This document shows, piece by piece, positions 1 through 7,507 of a stretch of DNA of 17,677 nucleotides; the first letter of the stretch is position 1; each line of letters opens with the position of its first letter. The notes beneath the pieces were generated by a model, which saw only the letters and a list, made by a program, of their open reading frames with translations, was not told where the DNA came from and made no database searches. This DNA comes from an uncultured Atopobiaceae bacterium (GTDB lineage Bacteria; Actinomycetota; Coriobacteriia; Coriobacteriales; Atopobiaceae). Position numbers and translations under genes: made by a program. The stretch spans positions 1-17,677 of the forward strand of contig CAMYZR010000005.1 in NCBI GenBank assembly GCA_947303905.1, written 5' to 3'.

Positions 1-2
1 AG

Positions 3-2852
3 GTCCGCGAGTCCCGCTTTCTGGCGCAGGAGTCGCAGCGTCAGCTCTTCGAGGAGGACAACCAGCTCGAAGCCGTCCGTATCGCCCTCGAGGCGTTGCC
101 GGGCGACGATCAGAATCGTCCGTACGTCGCCGAGGCCGAGCTGGCGCTTTCCGAAGCATTGCGGCACTACTACCCGAACTACGGTGTGTATTACGAGACA
201 TGCCTGGATGTGGGTGGTGAGGTTTCGGACATCGTGGTATCCGATGATCAGCGTTACATCACCGTCAAGAGCGCCGTCGAGGACGTGGTGTGGGTCAGCA
301 CGTGGGATTCCCGCGCCAAGACGATGATCTGGAAGCGCCGCCTGAGCGACTTGGCCGATTCGCGCTACGCATCGCATTCTGCCTACATGAGCGACATCAT
401 CTCCATTGTGAAATACGTACCAGGCACCGATACGCTTGTGGTGGCGACGTACCGGGCCGTCGCAGGGGTAAACGCGGAAACCGGCGAGATCTTGTGGAAC
501 ATCGACCTGTTCACGGGCGAAGACCGCTCGGAAGATGGCGCCATCTTCGGCGTGTCCATTCCTCGGTCCGACGACGAGGCTTCGGATACGGCCTATCTCT
601 TCTACGCTCCCGATGCGAACACGGATCAAATGAGGATAGACGCCATCGGCGTAGCAGATGGGCGGGTCAAGAAGTCCATCGATGCCGAAATGAACGGCGA
701 GTGGCTGCCGAGCGAATTCGGCAATCTGTTTGCAGTCGCACCCTCGCATGATTACGCCGTGTTCGTGTGCTCCCGAAAGGACGGCGACAGCGATTGCGTT
801 TGCGTGAGCATGGGGGATGGCTCGACCGTATCGTCTCGGGTGCTCGAGGGGCTTCCGATGGACATCATCGTGTCGACAGACGACGAGCTCCACGAGGACT
901 GGTTCATCGCCACCTATGAGGCGGCCGACGATGACGAAACTCCTGGTACGATGCACTACGCTCGCATCGAGAAGGCGTCGGAAGCAGGCAAGGGCGCCGG
1001 ACGGTCTTGGTCGCTCGAACTGCCCATGAGCCAGCCTTGGTCAAACGACGGGCTGAGCAGCTCATGGCATTCCACCCTCGCTAATAGCCACCGTGCCACC
1101 CCATCGGCATTCCAGCTCGGGCAATACATTCGTGAAGACGATGGCAGCATATCGGGCAGGATTCTGTTGGCCGCGGACCGGGACCTCTACGTCGTAGACG
1201 TGGGCTCGGGCAAGGTCACTGGCCATGAGGTTGCCGACACCGCGGTGGTGGGCTACCAATGGGGATACGTCAACGAAACGTCGTTTCCCTACGTGGCCTA
1301 TGCGGATGGTGGCATCGATGCGTTTCTCATCTCAGAAGGCTGTTCGCAAAGTAGCTTGATGGATCCGTTTACCGATGTCGATGGCGACCCATTGTACCTT
1401 TATAAACTGCGTGACGATTTGCTGTTCTATGCATCGGGGAGAGAGTCGGACGAGGACTACACGGTAAGCGCGACGGTCTCGGCCGACGATACGACGCTTG
1501 TGAAGCTTGTCAATAACATCAATGACGGAGACCAGACGGTCGCCACCTTCAAGCCTTCCGGGGATAAGGCGATTCACGACATCATAGTGAGCGCCCGTGG
1601 GGACTATCTCTGCGTTCAGGAGGTCCCGGTATCCGAAGACGATTCCGAGGGGGATTCCTCCGACGATACCGTGGAGCCAATCGCGGTCGATTTCACGTTG
1701 TACGGGACGCAGGATTGGCAGGAGCAAGCGCATTGCGAGATCGACGCGAGTGTCGATCGCATGCTTGGCATCACTGCCGATGGAGCCTACGTGCTCTGGC
1801 AGGAGAAGGAACAGTCTGGGCGGCATGGCAGCCCCGTTTGGAAAACGGAGCTCGCCACGGGGGAGAGCGAGCTGCTGCTGGGGCTTGACGCCGATGCGGA
1901 CGCACACTATGCTGTGGGCCTTTCGGATGCCGAAAGCGGGTCCTTGCTGGTGGCAGTGCTCTCCTATGAAGAAGGCGCGGCTCGCCCCTACACCGCGCGA
2001 CTGTACCGCGATGACGAATGCATTGCCGAGATGCCCCTGTCGTTGGAGACGGACAAGGACCGTGTGTTCTTCGATATGCTGAAGCGCGAAACGCCGCTCG
2101 CCCTTTGCGCAGGGGGCGTGCTGGCGTTTAGCTGCCAGACCGACGGACAGGCTATGACGGACGTCTTCGTTGACCTTCTCGGCCAGACGGAATACATGAC
2201 GGAAAACCCCGTTGCCAGAAACAGCCCAGCGGGCGTCTGCCTGTCGCACGATGGTACAAGGTGCGCGACCGCCGATTCCGACGGCACGGTCCGCATCCGC
2301 GATACGCGGGATGGTTCGCTCGTGTGCTCCTGCGCGCTTGTCGGCAGCGACCTTCGCAGCCTCTCGTTCATTGAGGGCGACAGCCTTTTGGCGCTGTACA
2401 CCACGGACTATCGGTTGGTCACGATTGACGCGAAGAGCGGCGAGATCGTGACCGAGGTGTCTGGACTGCGTTCGACCAAGTACGAAACATACCTGAACTC
2501 GTTCATGACGACGAGGCACGGCGCCAAGCAGCTGTTTGAGTTGACCATGTCCCTGTTTTCTATGGACCACGACATCTCGCTCTACGAGACCGATCGCGAC
2601 CTCATCGTGTGCACGGCCCTCGGCGAGGGGTGCATCATCGACCGAGATACCATGGCAGTGCGTGCATATGTGCCGAACATCAAGGGCTATTCGCCAAGCG
2701 CCGACGCCATCCTCGTAGAGGCGAACGGCAGCGTGCATGCCTACCCCGTCCTCTATGTCGAGGACCTTGTCGCGGAGGGGCAGGCGCTGGTTTCTGGCGA
2801 CTCTCTGGACACCGCGAGCGAAGATGGGTCCGATGCGGCGCCTACGCAGTAG
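3..2852 (+). CDS. Large WD40/PQQ-like beta-propeller protein, 5' end outside the window
   Basis: The frame is open from base 3 to the TAG at 2850-2852. A TTG at 96 is an internal codon rather than a convincing start, because the upstream frame continues with sequence of the same style (RESRFLAQESQRQL, then EEDNQLEAVRIALEALPGDD). An 'ESRxLAxxSxxxLExGDxxxALxLALEALP' helix followed by 'RPYVxEAExALxxAL' is a recurrent linker in bacterial proteins that join an N-terminal signalling or NTPase domain to a WD40-type propeller. The rest shows propeller-like blades, for example GVNAETGEILWNIDL and, near the end, SHDGTRCATADSDGTVRIRD, a recognisable WD40 repeat. The C-terminal tail is acidic (DTASEDGSDAAPTQ). 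No catalytic motif or membrane segment is visible in the part seen. The function is therefore unknown; a scaffold or sensor role is inferred. It converges on the minus-strand operon that ends at 2959. Confidence 0.75.
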   Translation, partial: VRESRFLAQESQRQLFEEDNQLEAVRIALEALPGDDQNRPYVAEAELALSEALRHYYPNYGVYYETCLDVGGEVSDIVVSDDQRYITVKSAVEDVVWVSTWDSRAKTMIWKRRLSDLADSRYASHSAYMSDIISIVKYVPGTDTLVVATYRAVAGVNAETGEILWNIDLFTGEDRSEDGAIFGVSIPRSDDEASDTAYLFYAPDANTDQMRIDAIGVADGRVKKSIDAEMNGEWLPSEFGNLFAVAPSHDYAVFVCSRKDGDSDCVCVSMGDGSTVSSRVLEGLPMDIIVSTDDELHEDWFIATYEAADDDETPGTMHYARIEKASEAGKGAGRSWSLELPMSQPWSNDGLSSSWHSTLANSHRATPSAFQLGQYIREDDGSISGRILLAADRDLYVVDVGSGKVTGHEVADTAVVGYQWGYVNETSFPYVAYADGGIDAFLISEGCSQSSLMDPFTDVDGDPLYLYKLRDDLLFYASGRESDEDYTVSATVSADDTTLVKLVNNINDGDQTVATFKPSGDKAIHDIIVSARGDYLCVQEVPVSEDDSEGDSSDDTVEPIAVDFTLYGTQDWQEQAHCEIDASVDRMLGITADGAYVLWQEKEQSGRHGSPVWKTELATGESELLLGLDADADAHYAVGLSDAESGSLLVAVLSYEEGAARPYTARLYRDDECIAEMPLSLETDKDRVFFDMLKRETPLALCAGGVLAFSCQTDGQAMTDVFVDLLGQTEYMTENPVARNSPAGVCLSHDGTRCATADSDGTVRIRDTRDGSLVCSCALVGSDLRSLSFIEGDSLLALYTTDYRLVTIDAKSGEIVTEVSGLRSTKYETYLNSFMTTRHGAKQLFELTMSLFSMDHDISLYETDRDLIVCTALGEGCIIDRDTMAVRAYVPNIKGYSPSADAILVEANGSVHAYPVLYVEDLVAEGQALVSGDSLDTASEDGSDAAPTQ

Positions 2853-2911
2853 CGCTTGGAGCGTCGTCCCACATTTCGAAGACAGCGGCGCTCAGCGAGG
2901 TTGAACCATTG

Positions 2912-2948
2912 GTGCGGTGCCGGCTGCTTTGGGTGGCTGGCACCGCAT
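2912..2948. terminator. Stem-loop between convergent genes, possible bidirectional terminator
   Basis: Arms at 2912-2925 and 2935-2948 pair over 14 bp (core GCGGTGCC/GGCACCGC, three G-U wobbles on the plus strand) around a 9-nt loop. It lies in the 106-bp gap between two converging genes, where a terminator is expected. No U-tract follows on either strand, so the call rests on position and stem stability only. Confidence 0.4.
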
Positions 2949-2958
2949 TGGTGAGTGT

Positions 2959-4407
2959 CTAGACAGATGCGGCCTTCTCCGTGAGCTCGCGGAGCGCTGC
3001 TCGCGCTGATGGCTCAAAAAGCGAGGGGTGCTCCCAGTGTCGCGCGAGGGTCGCGGGCGGCTCTCGATAGACGAGCGTACGCGGCTCTCCGTCCGGTCCC
3101 CAGATCGCACGTGGTGGATTCTCGGTTGGCGAGAGGAAATGGGCAACCTCACGCGGATCATCGGAGCGTGCGAGGAGCGTTCCCGGCTCGATCTCGAGTC
3201 CGGCACAGGTGCTGTCAGCTTGCCGTATCCCTGTGAGACTCACCAGCGTACCCAGGTCGTTGACGACGAGGGTGAGTTCGTTCGGACAGGCTCGGCAGAG
3301 CTCTGGCAGAACCTCCAGAAGCCATGCGAGGTCTCCTTGTGAGAGCGGTGGGATGAGAAGGGCCGGATGTCTGCCGTCGAGCTTTCCCTCGAGAAGGTCG
3401 GCCACCGTCCCGTGCAATCCCGCAGGGTCCGTCTGGCTGCCAGCCACCGTCCCGTTCGAGATCCAAGAGGGCGGCGACACGGGCTCGATCGCCCTGCGGT
3501 CTTGGGCTTTGGCTCCGTAGTAGCAGGTGCAGGCACACCCGAAGGTGGTGCGGAAGAGCCGCTCTCGCTCGGCGTCGGAGCCCATCGCCTCTGCCTCGTG
3601 GAGGAAGCGCAGCGCACGCAGGCGCTCGTCCAAGGGGCGTCCGCGTCCTCCCAGCTTGGCGACATGCGCCCCCGCCTCGTCGAACGCGGACAGGTGGCAT
3701 GCGGCGCAGGGGTAGGGCTCGAGGTAGGTGCACGCCCGCCCCAGGCAGGCGTGCGAGCGATACGTCGTGTCAAAGGTGTAGAGCTCGGGTGCGCCGTCGC
3801 CTCCGACTGGTGCCTCTCGGTCGAGGTAGGTCACGCCGTGCCGATGCCTGCAGTACCCATCCACCCAGGGGCACTTGTCGAAGAAGGCCATGAACTCGCC
3901 CTCCATGCCAGGCGCCTGCGACAGGAGCGCTTTGGCTTCCTTGGGCTCCATGAAGCGTGGCAGCACCACGCGCGAGACACCAAGCCGTGCGTATGCCGCA
4001 AGGGTGGCCGCGTTCTGCGCCACCGCGAGGATGGAGAGGCAGCGCGCCAGGCCAAAGCCCTCGCTCAGCCGCCAGAGCAGGCCGAGGTCGCTCGCGATGA
4101 CGCCGGTGCCACCCATGCGCTCAAAGCCCTCGCAGAGCTCGGTGAGGTGGTCGAGCTGCGGCTCCGTGTAGCGGCTGTTGAGCGCCAGCCAGATCGGCAG
4201 CCCGTGCGTGTGTGCGGCATCGACCACCTCAGCCAGCTCGCCTCTCGTCGAGAGGTTGGCGCGACCCTGTCGACGACTCATGCTGTCGTGGTCGCCGTAG
4301 CGCTCGACCCACCAACGGTCCTGATAGCCCACATAGAGCTCTCCGGCACCTGCGGCAGCGAGGGCTGCTACCTCCTCGGCGGCGTTGACGGGCACGGCGT
4401 ATCTCAT
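2959..4407 (-). CDS. Peptidase U32-family protein, probably iron-sulfur (last gene of the RiPP-like operon)
   Basis: A 482-aa protein starting at ATG 4407, which overlaps the stop of the upstream radical SAM gene by 4 bp (ATGA), so translation is probably coupled. The N-terminal half has the U32 TIM-barrel style (AVPVNAAEEVAALAAAGAGELYVG; GLPIWLALNSRY). Around residues 171-186 it carries the U32 signature: E171-F172, then C179-x4-G-x-C186. Further Cys lie at 221, 226, 234 and 237, with a CACTC cluster at 291-295. Well-studied U32 relatives such as UbiU/UbiV and the RNA-hydroxylating members hold a 4Fe-4S cluster through four Cys and do oxidative chemistry; some other members are described as proteases. 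The C-terminal ~180 residues are not recognisable. In this operon it could act on the Cys-rich protein or mature a cofactor; which is not decidable here. Confidence 0.8.
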   Translation of the reverse strand: MRYAVPVNAAEEVAALAAAGAGELYVGYQDRWWVERYGDHDSMSRRQGRANLSTRGELAEVVDAAHTHGLPIWLALNSRYTEPQLDHLTELCEGFERMGGTGVIASDLGLLWRLSEGFGLARCLSILAVAQNAATLAAYARLGVSRVVLPRFMEPKEAKALLSQAPGMEGEFMAFFDKCPWVDGYCRHRHGVTYLDREAPVGGDGAPELYTFDTTYRSHACLGRACTYLEPYPCAACHLSAFDEAGAHVAKLGGRGRPLDERLRALRFLHEAEAMGSDAERERLFRTTFGCACTCYYGAKAQDRRAIEPVSPPSWISNGTVAGSQTDPAGLHGTVADLLEGKLDGRHPALLIPPLSQGDLAWLLEVLPELCRACPNELTLVVNDLGTLVSLTGIRQADSTCAGLEIEPGTLLARSDDPREVAHFLSPTENPPRAIWGPDGEPRTLVYREPPATLARHWEHPSLFEPSARAALRELTEKAASV

Positions 4408-5831
4408 GGAGCCACCGCCTCTGGGCCAGCGTCCTTCTGCACCGTGGTGCCCAAGCGCGAGGTCTCCTCACGCGCCAGCTTCCGGAACAGCTCCAACGAC
4501 CGTGCGTTCGCCTCTGCGAGAATGCGGCGGAGCTCCTCGACGCGCGACGCGTCACCCGAGAGGTGCGCTTTGGCGACCTCGTGCGGCTCACGCAGCGCCG
4601 CGGAGGTCCACGTCCACGTCAGTTCTTGCGACTGCTCGCAAAACTGCTGGTAGAAGCGCTCTGCGGAGGCGCCCATCCTTTGGAAGCCCATACCGTCGGA
4701 GTCCGTCTCGGCCAGGGCGCAGCCAGAAAAGACGATGAGGCGGCTCAGGGCCGCGCGATGGCTGTAGAGACCCATGCGCGCCAGCGCCTCGACCTCGGTG
4801 CGCGCTCCTGCCACCGTCTGGTCCGCATGCCAGAGGATGTAGCCGGCCTGGAGCGTTATGCTCGCCTTCGCACAGGCCGCGAGCACCTCGGGCAGCTGCG
4901 CCACATCGTAGCCCTTGTGCCAGCGCCTCAGCGTGTCTGGGTTGAGCGACTCCACGCCCACGAACACGCGCGTGAGACCCGCCTCGCGTAGCCGCTCGAG
5001 ACGTGCGGCAAGGTCCGGTTGTCCGATCAACGATGCGAGGCGCATCTCGAGTGCGAAGGCCACGCGCAGGCTCCTCTTGCGCAGCTCGCAGGCGAGTGCC
5101 TCGATGCGCTCGAGGGGACCGAAGTCGTCGTCGACGAAGTTGAACACGGCGGGCAGGCCGGCGCGCATAAGCCGTGCTGCTTCGGCCTCCATCTCGTCCA
5201 CGACGAGCGAGAGACTGCGCGGCTGCCACCGGCGCAGCTCGGCGGGAAGCTGGGGAGTCGCGCAGAAGGTGCAGGCCCCGGGGCATCCGCGCGAGGTCTG
5301 CATGTTGACCGCGCACCCCAGTGCCGCATAGCGCTCGAGGTCGGGTCGGTAGGCCAACGCCCAGTCGTCTGGCGTGAGGGCTCTGATCTGCGCCTCTTCC
5401 CCCGTCACGACCGCAAGGAGCGAGAGCTCCCCCTCGCCGGAAAGCAGCGTGACCGCACGCGGAAGTCGTGCCTGCGCGCCTTTGGGGTCGGTAGTCACGT
5501 ACAGACCGCCCGCGACGAGGCGCACCGAGGGGCAGAGGGAACGCATCCTGCTGATGATGCGCAGCGCGTCCGGCACGTCCGCGGAGGTCATCAGCGAGAG
5601 GCCCACCACACTGGGCTCACGCCCCGTGCAAGCCTCGCGCACGTCGTCCCAGAAGCGCGAATGTGCAAGGCCCATCCGTCGTTCCTGCTGGTAGAGCCGC
5701 CGGTCCAATACCGTCACATCGGCAGCGCTGGCAGCGCGCAGGTATCCTGCCAGACGCTCGATGCCCAGCGGCTCGGCAAACTCGGGCTCATCCCCCTCGC
5801 AGAGGGGTCGTATCAGCAGTACGTGCGGCAT
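4404..5831 (-). CDS. B12-binding-type radical SAM enzyme
   Basis: A 475-aa protein. The start is placed at ATG 5831 (MPHVLLIRPL) because the cobalamin-binding-type Rossmann fold begins there; an earlier in-frame ATG at 5897 would extend it into the preceding gene. Residues 1-145 fit the N-terminal B12-binding domain (PLGIERLAGYLR, VVGLSLMTSADV, LVAGGLYVTTDP). The radical SAM cluster motif CxxxCxxC is C183, C187, C190 in RGCPGACTFC, followed by FNFVDDDFGP and GVESLNPDTLRRW, typical of this class. The classical DxHxxG cobalamin motif is absent, as in many members that bind B12 without a His ligand, so cobalamin use is likely but not shown. Family members methylate unreactive carbons or rearrange rings, including in RiPP pathways. 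It follows the lipoprotein gene by 10 nt and overlaps the U32 gene by 4 bp. Confidence 0.85.
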   Translation of the reverse strand: MPHVLLIRPLCEGDEPEFAEPLGIERLAGYLRAASAADVTVLDRRLYQQERRMGLAHSRFWDDVREACTGREPSVVGLSLMTSADVPDALRIISRMRSLCPSVRLVAGGLYVTTDPKGAQARLPRAVTLLSGEGELSLLAVVTGEEAQIRALTPDDWALAYRPDLERYAALGCAVNMQTSRGCPGACTFCATPQLPAELRRWQPRSLSLVVDEMEAEAARLMRAGLPAVFNFVDDDFGPLERIEALACELRKRSLRVAFALEMRLASLIGQPDLAARLERLREAGLTRVFVGVESLNPDTLRRWHKGYDVAQLPEVLAACAKASITLQAGYILWHADQTVAGARTEVEALARMGLYSHRAALSRLIVFSGCALAETDSDGMGFQRMGASAERFYQQFCEQSQELTWTWTSAALREPHEVAKAHLSGDASRVEELRRILAEANARSLELFRKLAREETSRLGTTVQKDAGPEAVAP

Positions 5832-5841
5832 GGGCTCGGTC

Positions 5842-7074
5842 TCACTCGCTCTCTGCGGCCTCCTCTGCGGCTGCCCACGAGATGGGGTAGACCTCAAGCA
5901 CGGTGTTTTGCTCCTTCGAGCTGACCACGATCGTGCCCGCGAGCGACGTCACCTCGTCAGGGCCCGAGTAGCCCGGCTTCAGGAAGACGTCCTTCGTCTC
6001 TCCGGCCTGTACCCACGTCTGTTCCATCTGCGGCGTCGACTCGATGCCGTTGACGATCCAGACCTTTCCCCTGCCGAGCGCGAAGGTGGTGTCATCAGTC
6101 TTGTTTTCGATCTCAAACACAAGCCCGCGCTCCTCTCCCGGACTGTCGTTGGTGATCTCCTCGACCCTGATGGTGCAGAGGTCGCTGTCGACGGCGACGT
6201 AGGGCATGGTGTGCACGGGTTCGATCAGGCTGGGGTCGGCCTCGAAGCCCAGCTGCAGGCCGACGGCATGGTAGTAGGCGTCCAGAGCAGCCACGTCGGA
6301 GTCGTCGACCAGCTCGTCTCCCAGGGCCGCAAGGTCGACACCGAGCGCCGTGTACGTCGCGTAGTCCGGCTTGGCTGCAGCTGTCGCCTCGGCGTCCTCG
6401 CTCTCGTCGCCTTCTGCCTGCACATGCAGGTCGGTCTCGATGTAGTCCCACACCTGGTTGTAAACGTAGAAGCTGTCGTACTCGTCTGTCAGCTCCTCGC
6501 GGAGGGCTTCAAGGCTCGAGCCGGCATCCTGAAGCACGGTGTCCGCCGCCGCTTCCACGTCATCGACGTGGAAGCCGCACGCAGCGCCCGCCACCTGCAC
6601 GTTGAGCAGGGGCTCGGGCTCCTCGGGGAAGGTGTGGCAGCATGCCAGCGCCTGTGCGAGAGCCTCGTCGTTCTTGTTCTGCTGCAGCAAGGCCAGCGTG
6701 AGGTTGACGTTGGCGCCATAGTGACCGTGGACGTTTTCGATAACCGCCTCGTAGAGCCGCTGGGCCTCGGGGTAGTCACCCTCTTTGTACGCGTCGTTGG
6801 CCATGTCGAACTTCTTGTTCATACGTTTGGCCTGCTCGCCCTCCTCCGAGTCGCTCGCGATCTTGCTCTCTCGGTCGCCGGCGATCTCGAGGGCGTTCTG
6901 CACGATGGCATCCAGCTCGGATGGGTCACGGGCCTCCCGCCCCACAAAGGGCTGCTCGAACTCGACCAGATAGTTGGCTACCTCCTCGGGAGTCGCGCTC
7001 TGCCCGCAGGAGCTGAGCGTGACGGCGAGCAAGAGCGCGCCGACGCATGCGATCGTCCTCTTCATGACAGTCAT
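5842..7074 (-). CDS. TPR-containing lipoprotein
   Basis: A 410-aa protein. The start at ATG 7074 is chosen because GGGAGGG lies just upstream; ATG 7065 (MKRT) is the alternative. The N-terminus is a lipoprotein signal peptide: basic MKRT, hydrophobic core, lipobox LSSC with C23 as the lipidated residue. Residues about 87-185 look like TPR helices (DAYKEGDYPEAQRLYEAV; NLTLALLQQNKNDEALA). A low-complexity acidic/Ala stretch follows near 220-235. Residues about 298-400 form a beta-rich domain (LVFEIENKTDDTTFALG, VFLKPGYSG), like the Ig-like accessory domains of Gram-positive lipoproteins. It begins 10 nt after the Cys-rich gene stop, so it is clearly in the same operon. It is predicted to sit on the outer face of the membrane and may bind or present the operon's product; that role is inferred. 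Confidence 0.8.
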   Translation of the reverse strand: MTVMKRTIACVGALLLAVTLSSCGQSATPEEVANYLVEFEQPFVGREARDPSELDAIVQNALEIAGDRESKIASDSEEGEQAKRMNKKFDMANDAYKEGDYPEAQRLYEAVIENVHGHYGANVNLTLALLQQNKNDEALAQALACCHTFPEEPEPLLNVQVAGAACGFHVDDVEAAADTVLQDAGSSLEALREELTDEYDSFYVYNQVWDYIETDLHVQAEGDESEDAEATAAAKPDYATYTALGVDLAALGDELVDDSDVAALDAYYHAVGLQLGFEADPSLIEPVHTMPYVAVDSDLCTIRVEEITNDSPGEERGLVFEIENKTDDTTFALGRGKVWIVNGIESTPQMEQTWVQAGETKDVFLKPGYSGPDEVTSLAGTIVVSSKEQNTVLEVYPISWAAAEEAAESE

Positions 7075-7084
7075 GGTCCCTCCC

Positions 7085-7507
7085 TCAGTGCACCGGCACG
7101 CAGGCACACGGGCTGCCGCAGCTGACCCACTGGCCTCCGCCCGTGTTACCTACGCACGAACAGCTCTGGTATCCGTCGCAACTGCAGACGTTTTCGCAGG
7201 TACAGACGCTGTCACAGCTGCAGACGGTATGCGACTCGCAGGTGCAGACCGAGTTGCAGGTGCACACGTGCTCGCAGGTGCAGACCGTGTAGGTGGTGAG
7301 CACGGTGTCACAGCTGCAGTACTCGCCCATGACCTGGGTCGTGTACTTGCCGGTGTCCTCGTTGTAGCTGTCGACGAAGTAGCTCTTCATGCCCGGCTTG
7401 AACACGCTGTTGCCGTCGACGATGATCTCGATCTGGGGCTTGGGCAGGCTGGTCTCGCTGCCCTCGGTAAGTGCCCGGTCGTTGTAGGCGCTGGTCTCAT
7501 CTGCCAT
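7085..7507 (-). CDS. Cys-x-Cys repeat protein, candidate RiPP precursor
   Basis: A 140-aa protein starting at ATG 7507. GGAGG lies 7 nt upstream, inside the end of the radical SAM gene, and the two genes overlap by 11 nt. An upstream in-frame ATG at 7558 lies deeper in that gene without comparable support. Residues 1-63 contain no Cys and could be a leader (LPKPQIEIIVDGNSVFKPG). Residues 64-136 hold 19 Cys: nine Cys-x-Cys units (64/66, 76/78, 82/84, 88/90, 96/98, 102/104, 108/110, 116/118, 134/136) plus C130. The common unit is V-C-[ST]-C-[DEN]-x, and residues 75-94 and 95-114 form two 20-aa tandem repeats. The end is Gly-rich (GNTGGGQWVS) and then CACVPVH. There is no signal peptide and no GG-type leader cleavage site. 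Position beside a SPASM maturase and a PqqD-like gene supports a modified peptide; a metal-binding or disulfide-rich structural protein is the alternative. I do not recognise a named family. Confidence 0.75.
   Translation of the reverse strand: MADETSAYNDRALTEGSETSLPKPQIEIIVDGNSVFKPGMKSYFVDSYNEDTGKYTTQVMGEYCSCDTVLTTYTVCTCEHVCTCNSVCTCESHTVCSCDSVCTCENVCSCDGYQSCSCVGNTGGGQWVSCGSPCACVPVH
7166..7285 (-). repeat. Two tandem 60-bp coding repeats with inner 18-bp periodicity
   Basis: These are 7226-7285 and 7166-7225, encoding residues 75-94 and 95-114 of the Cys-x-Cys protein. Each holds three Cys-x-Cys units spaced 6 and 6 residues apart, followed by an 8-residue step to the next repeat. The nucleotide sequence also repeats (plus-strand core cgcaggtgcagac recurs), which suggests growth by duplication or slippage. 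Confidence 0.8.

Noticed and set aside
1332..2738. A 468-codon open frame antisense to the propeller gene.
   Set aside because: High-GC shadow frame: the opposite strand encodes a coherent beta-propeller, while the antisense product has no recognisable domain and no ribosome-binding site.
3367..4653. A 428-codon plus-strand frame opposite the U32 and B12-type radical SAM genes.
   Set aside because: It crosses the junction of two well-supported minus-strand genes and shows no family features.
7085..7507. The Cys-rich protein as a plain metallothionein.
   Set aside because: Cys-x-Cys spacing alone would allow it, but adjacency to a SPASM maturase and a PqqD-like gene and the long Cys-free N-terminus favour a modified precursor; kept only as an alternative.
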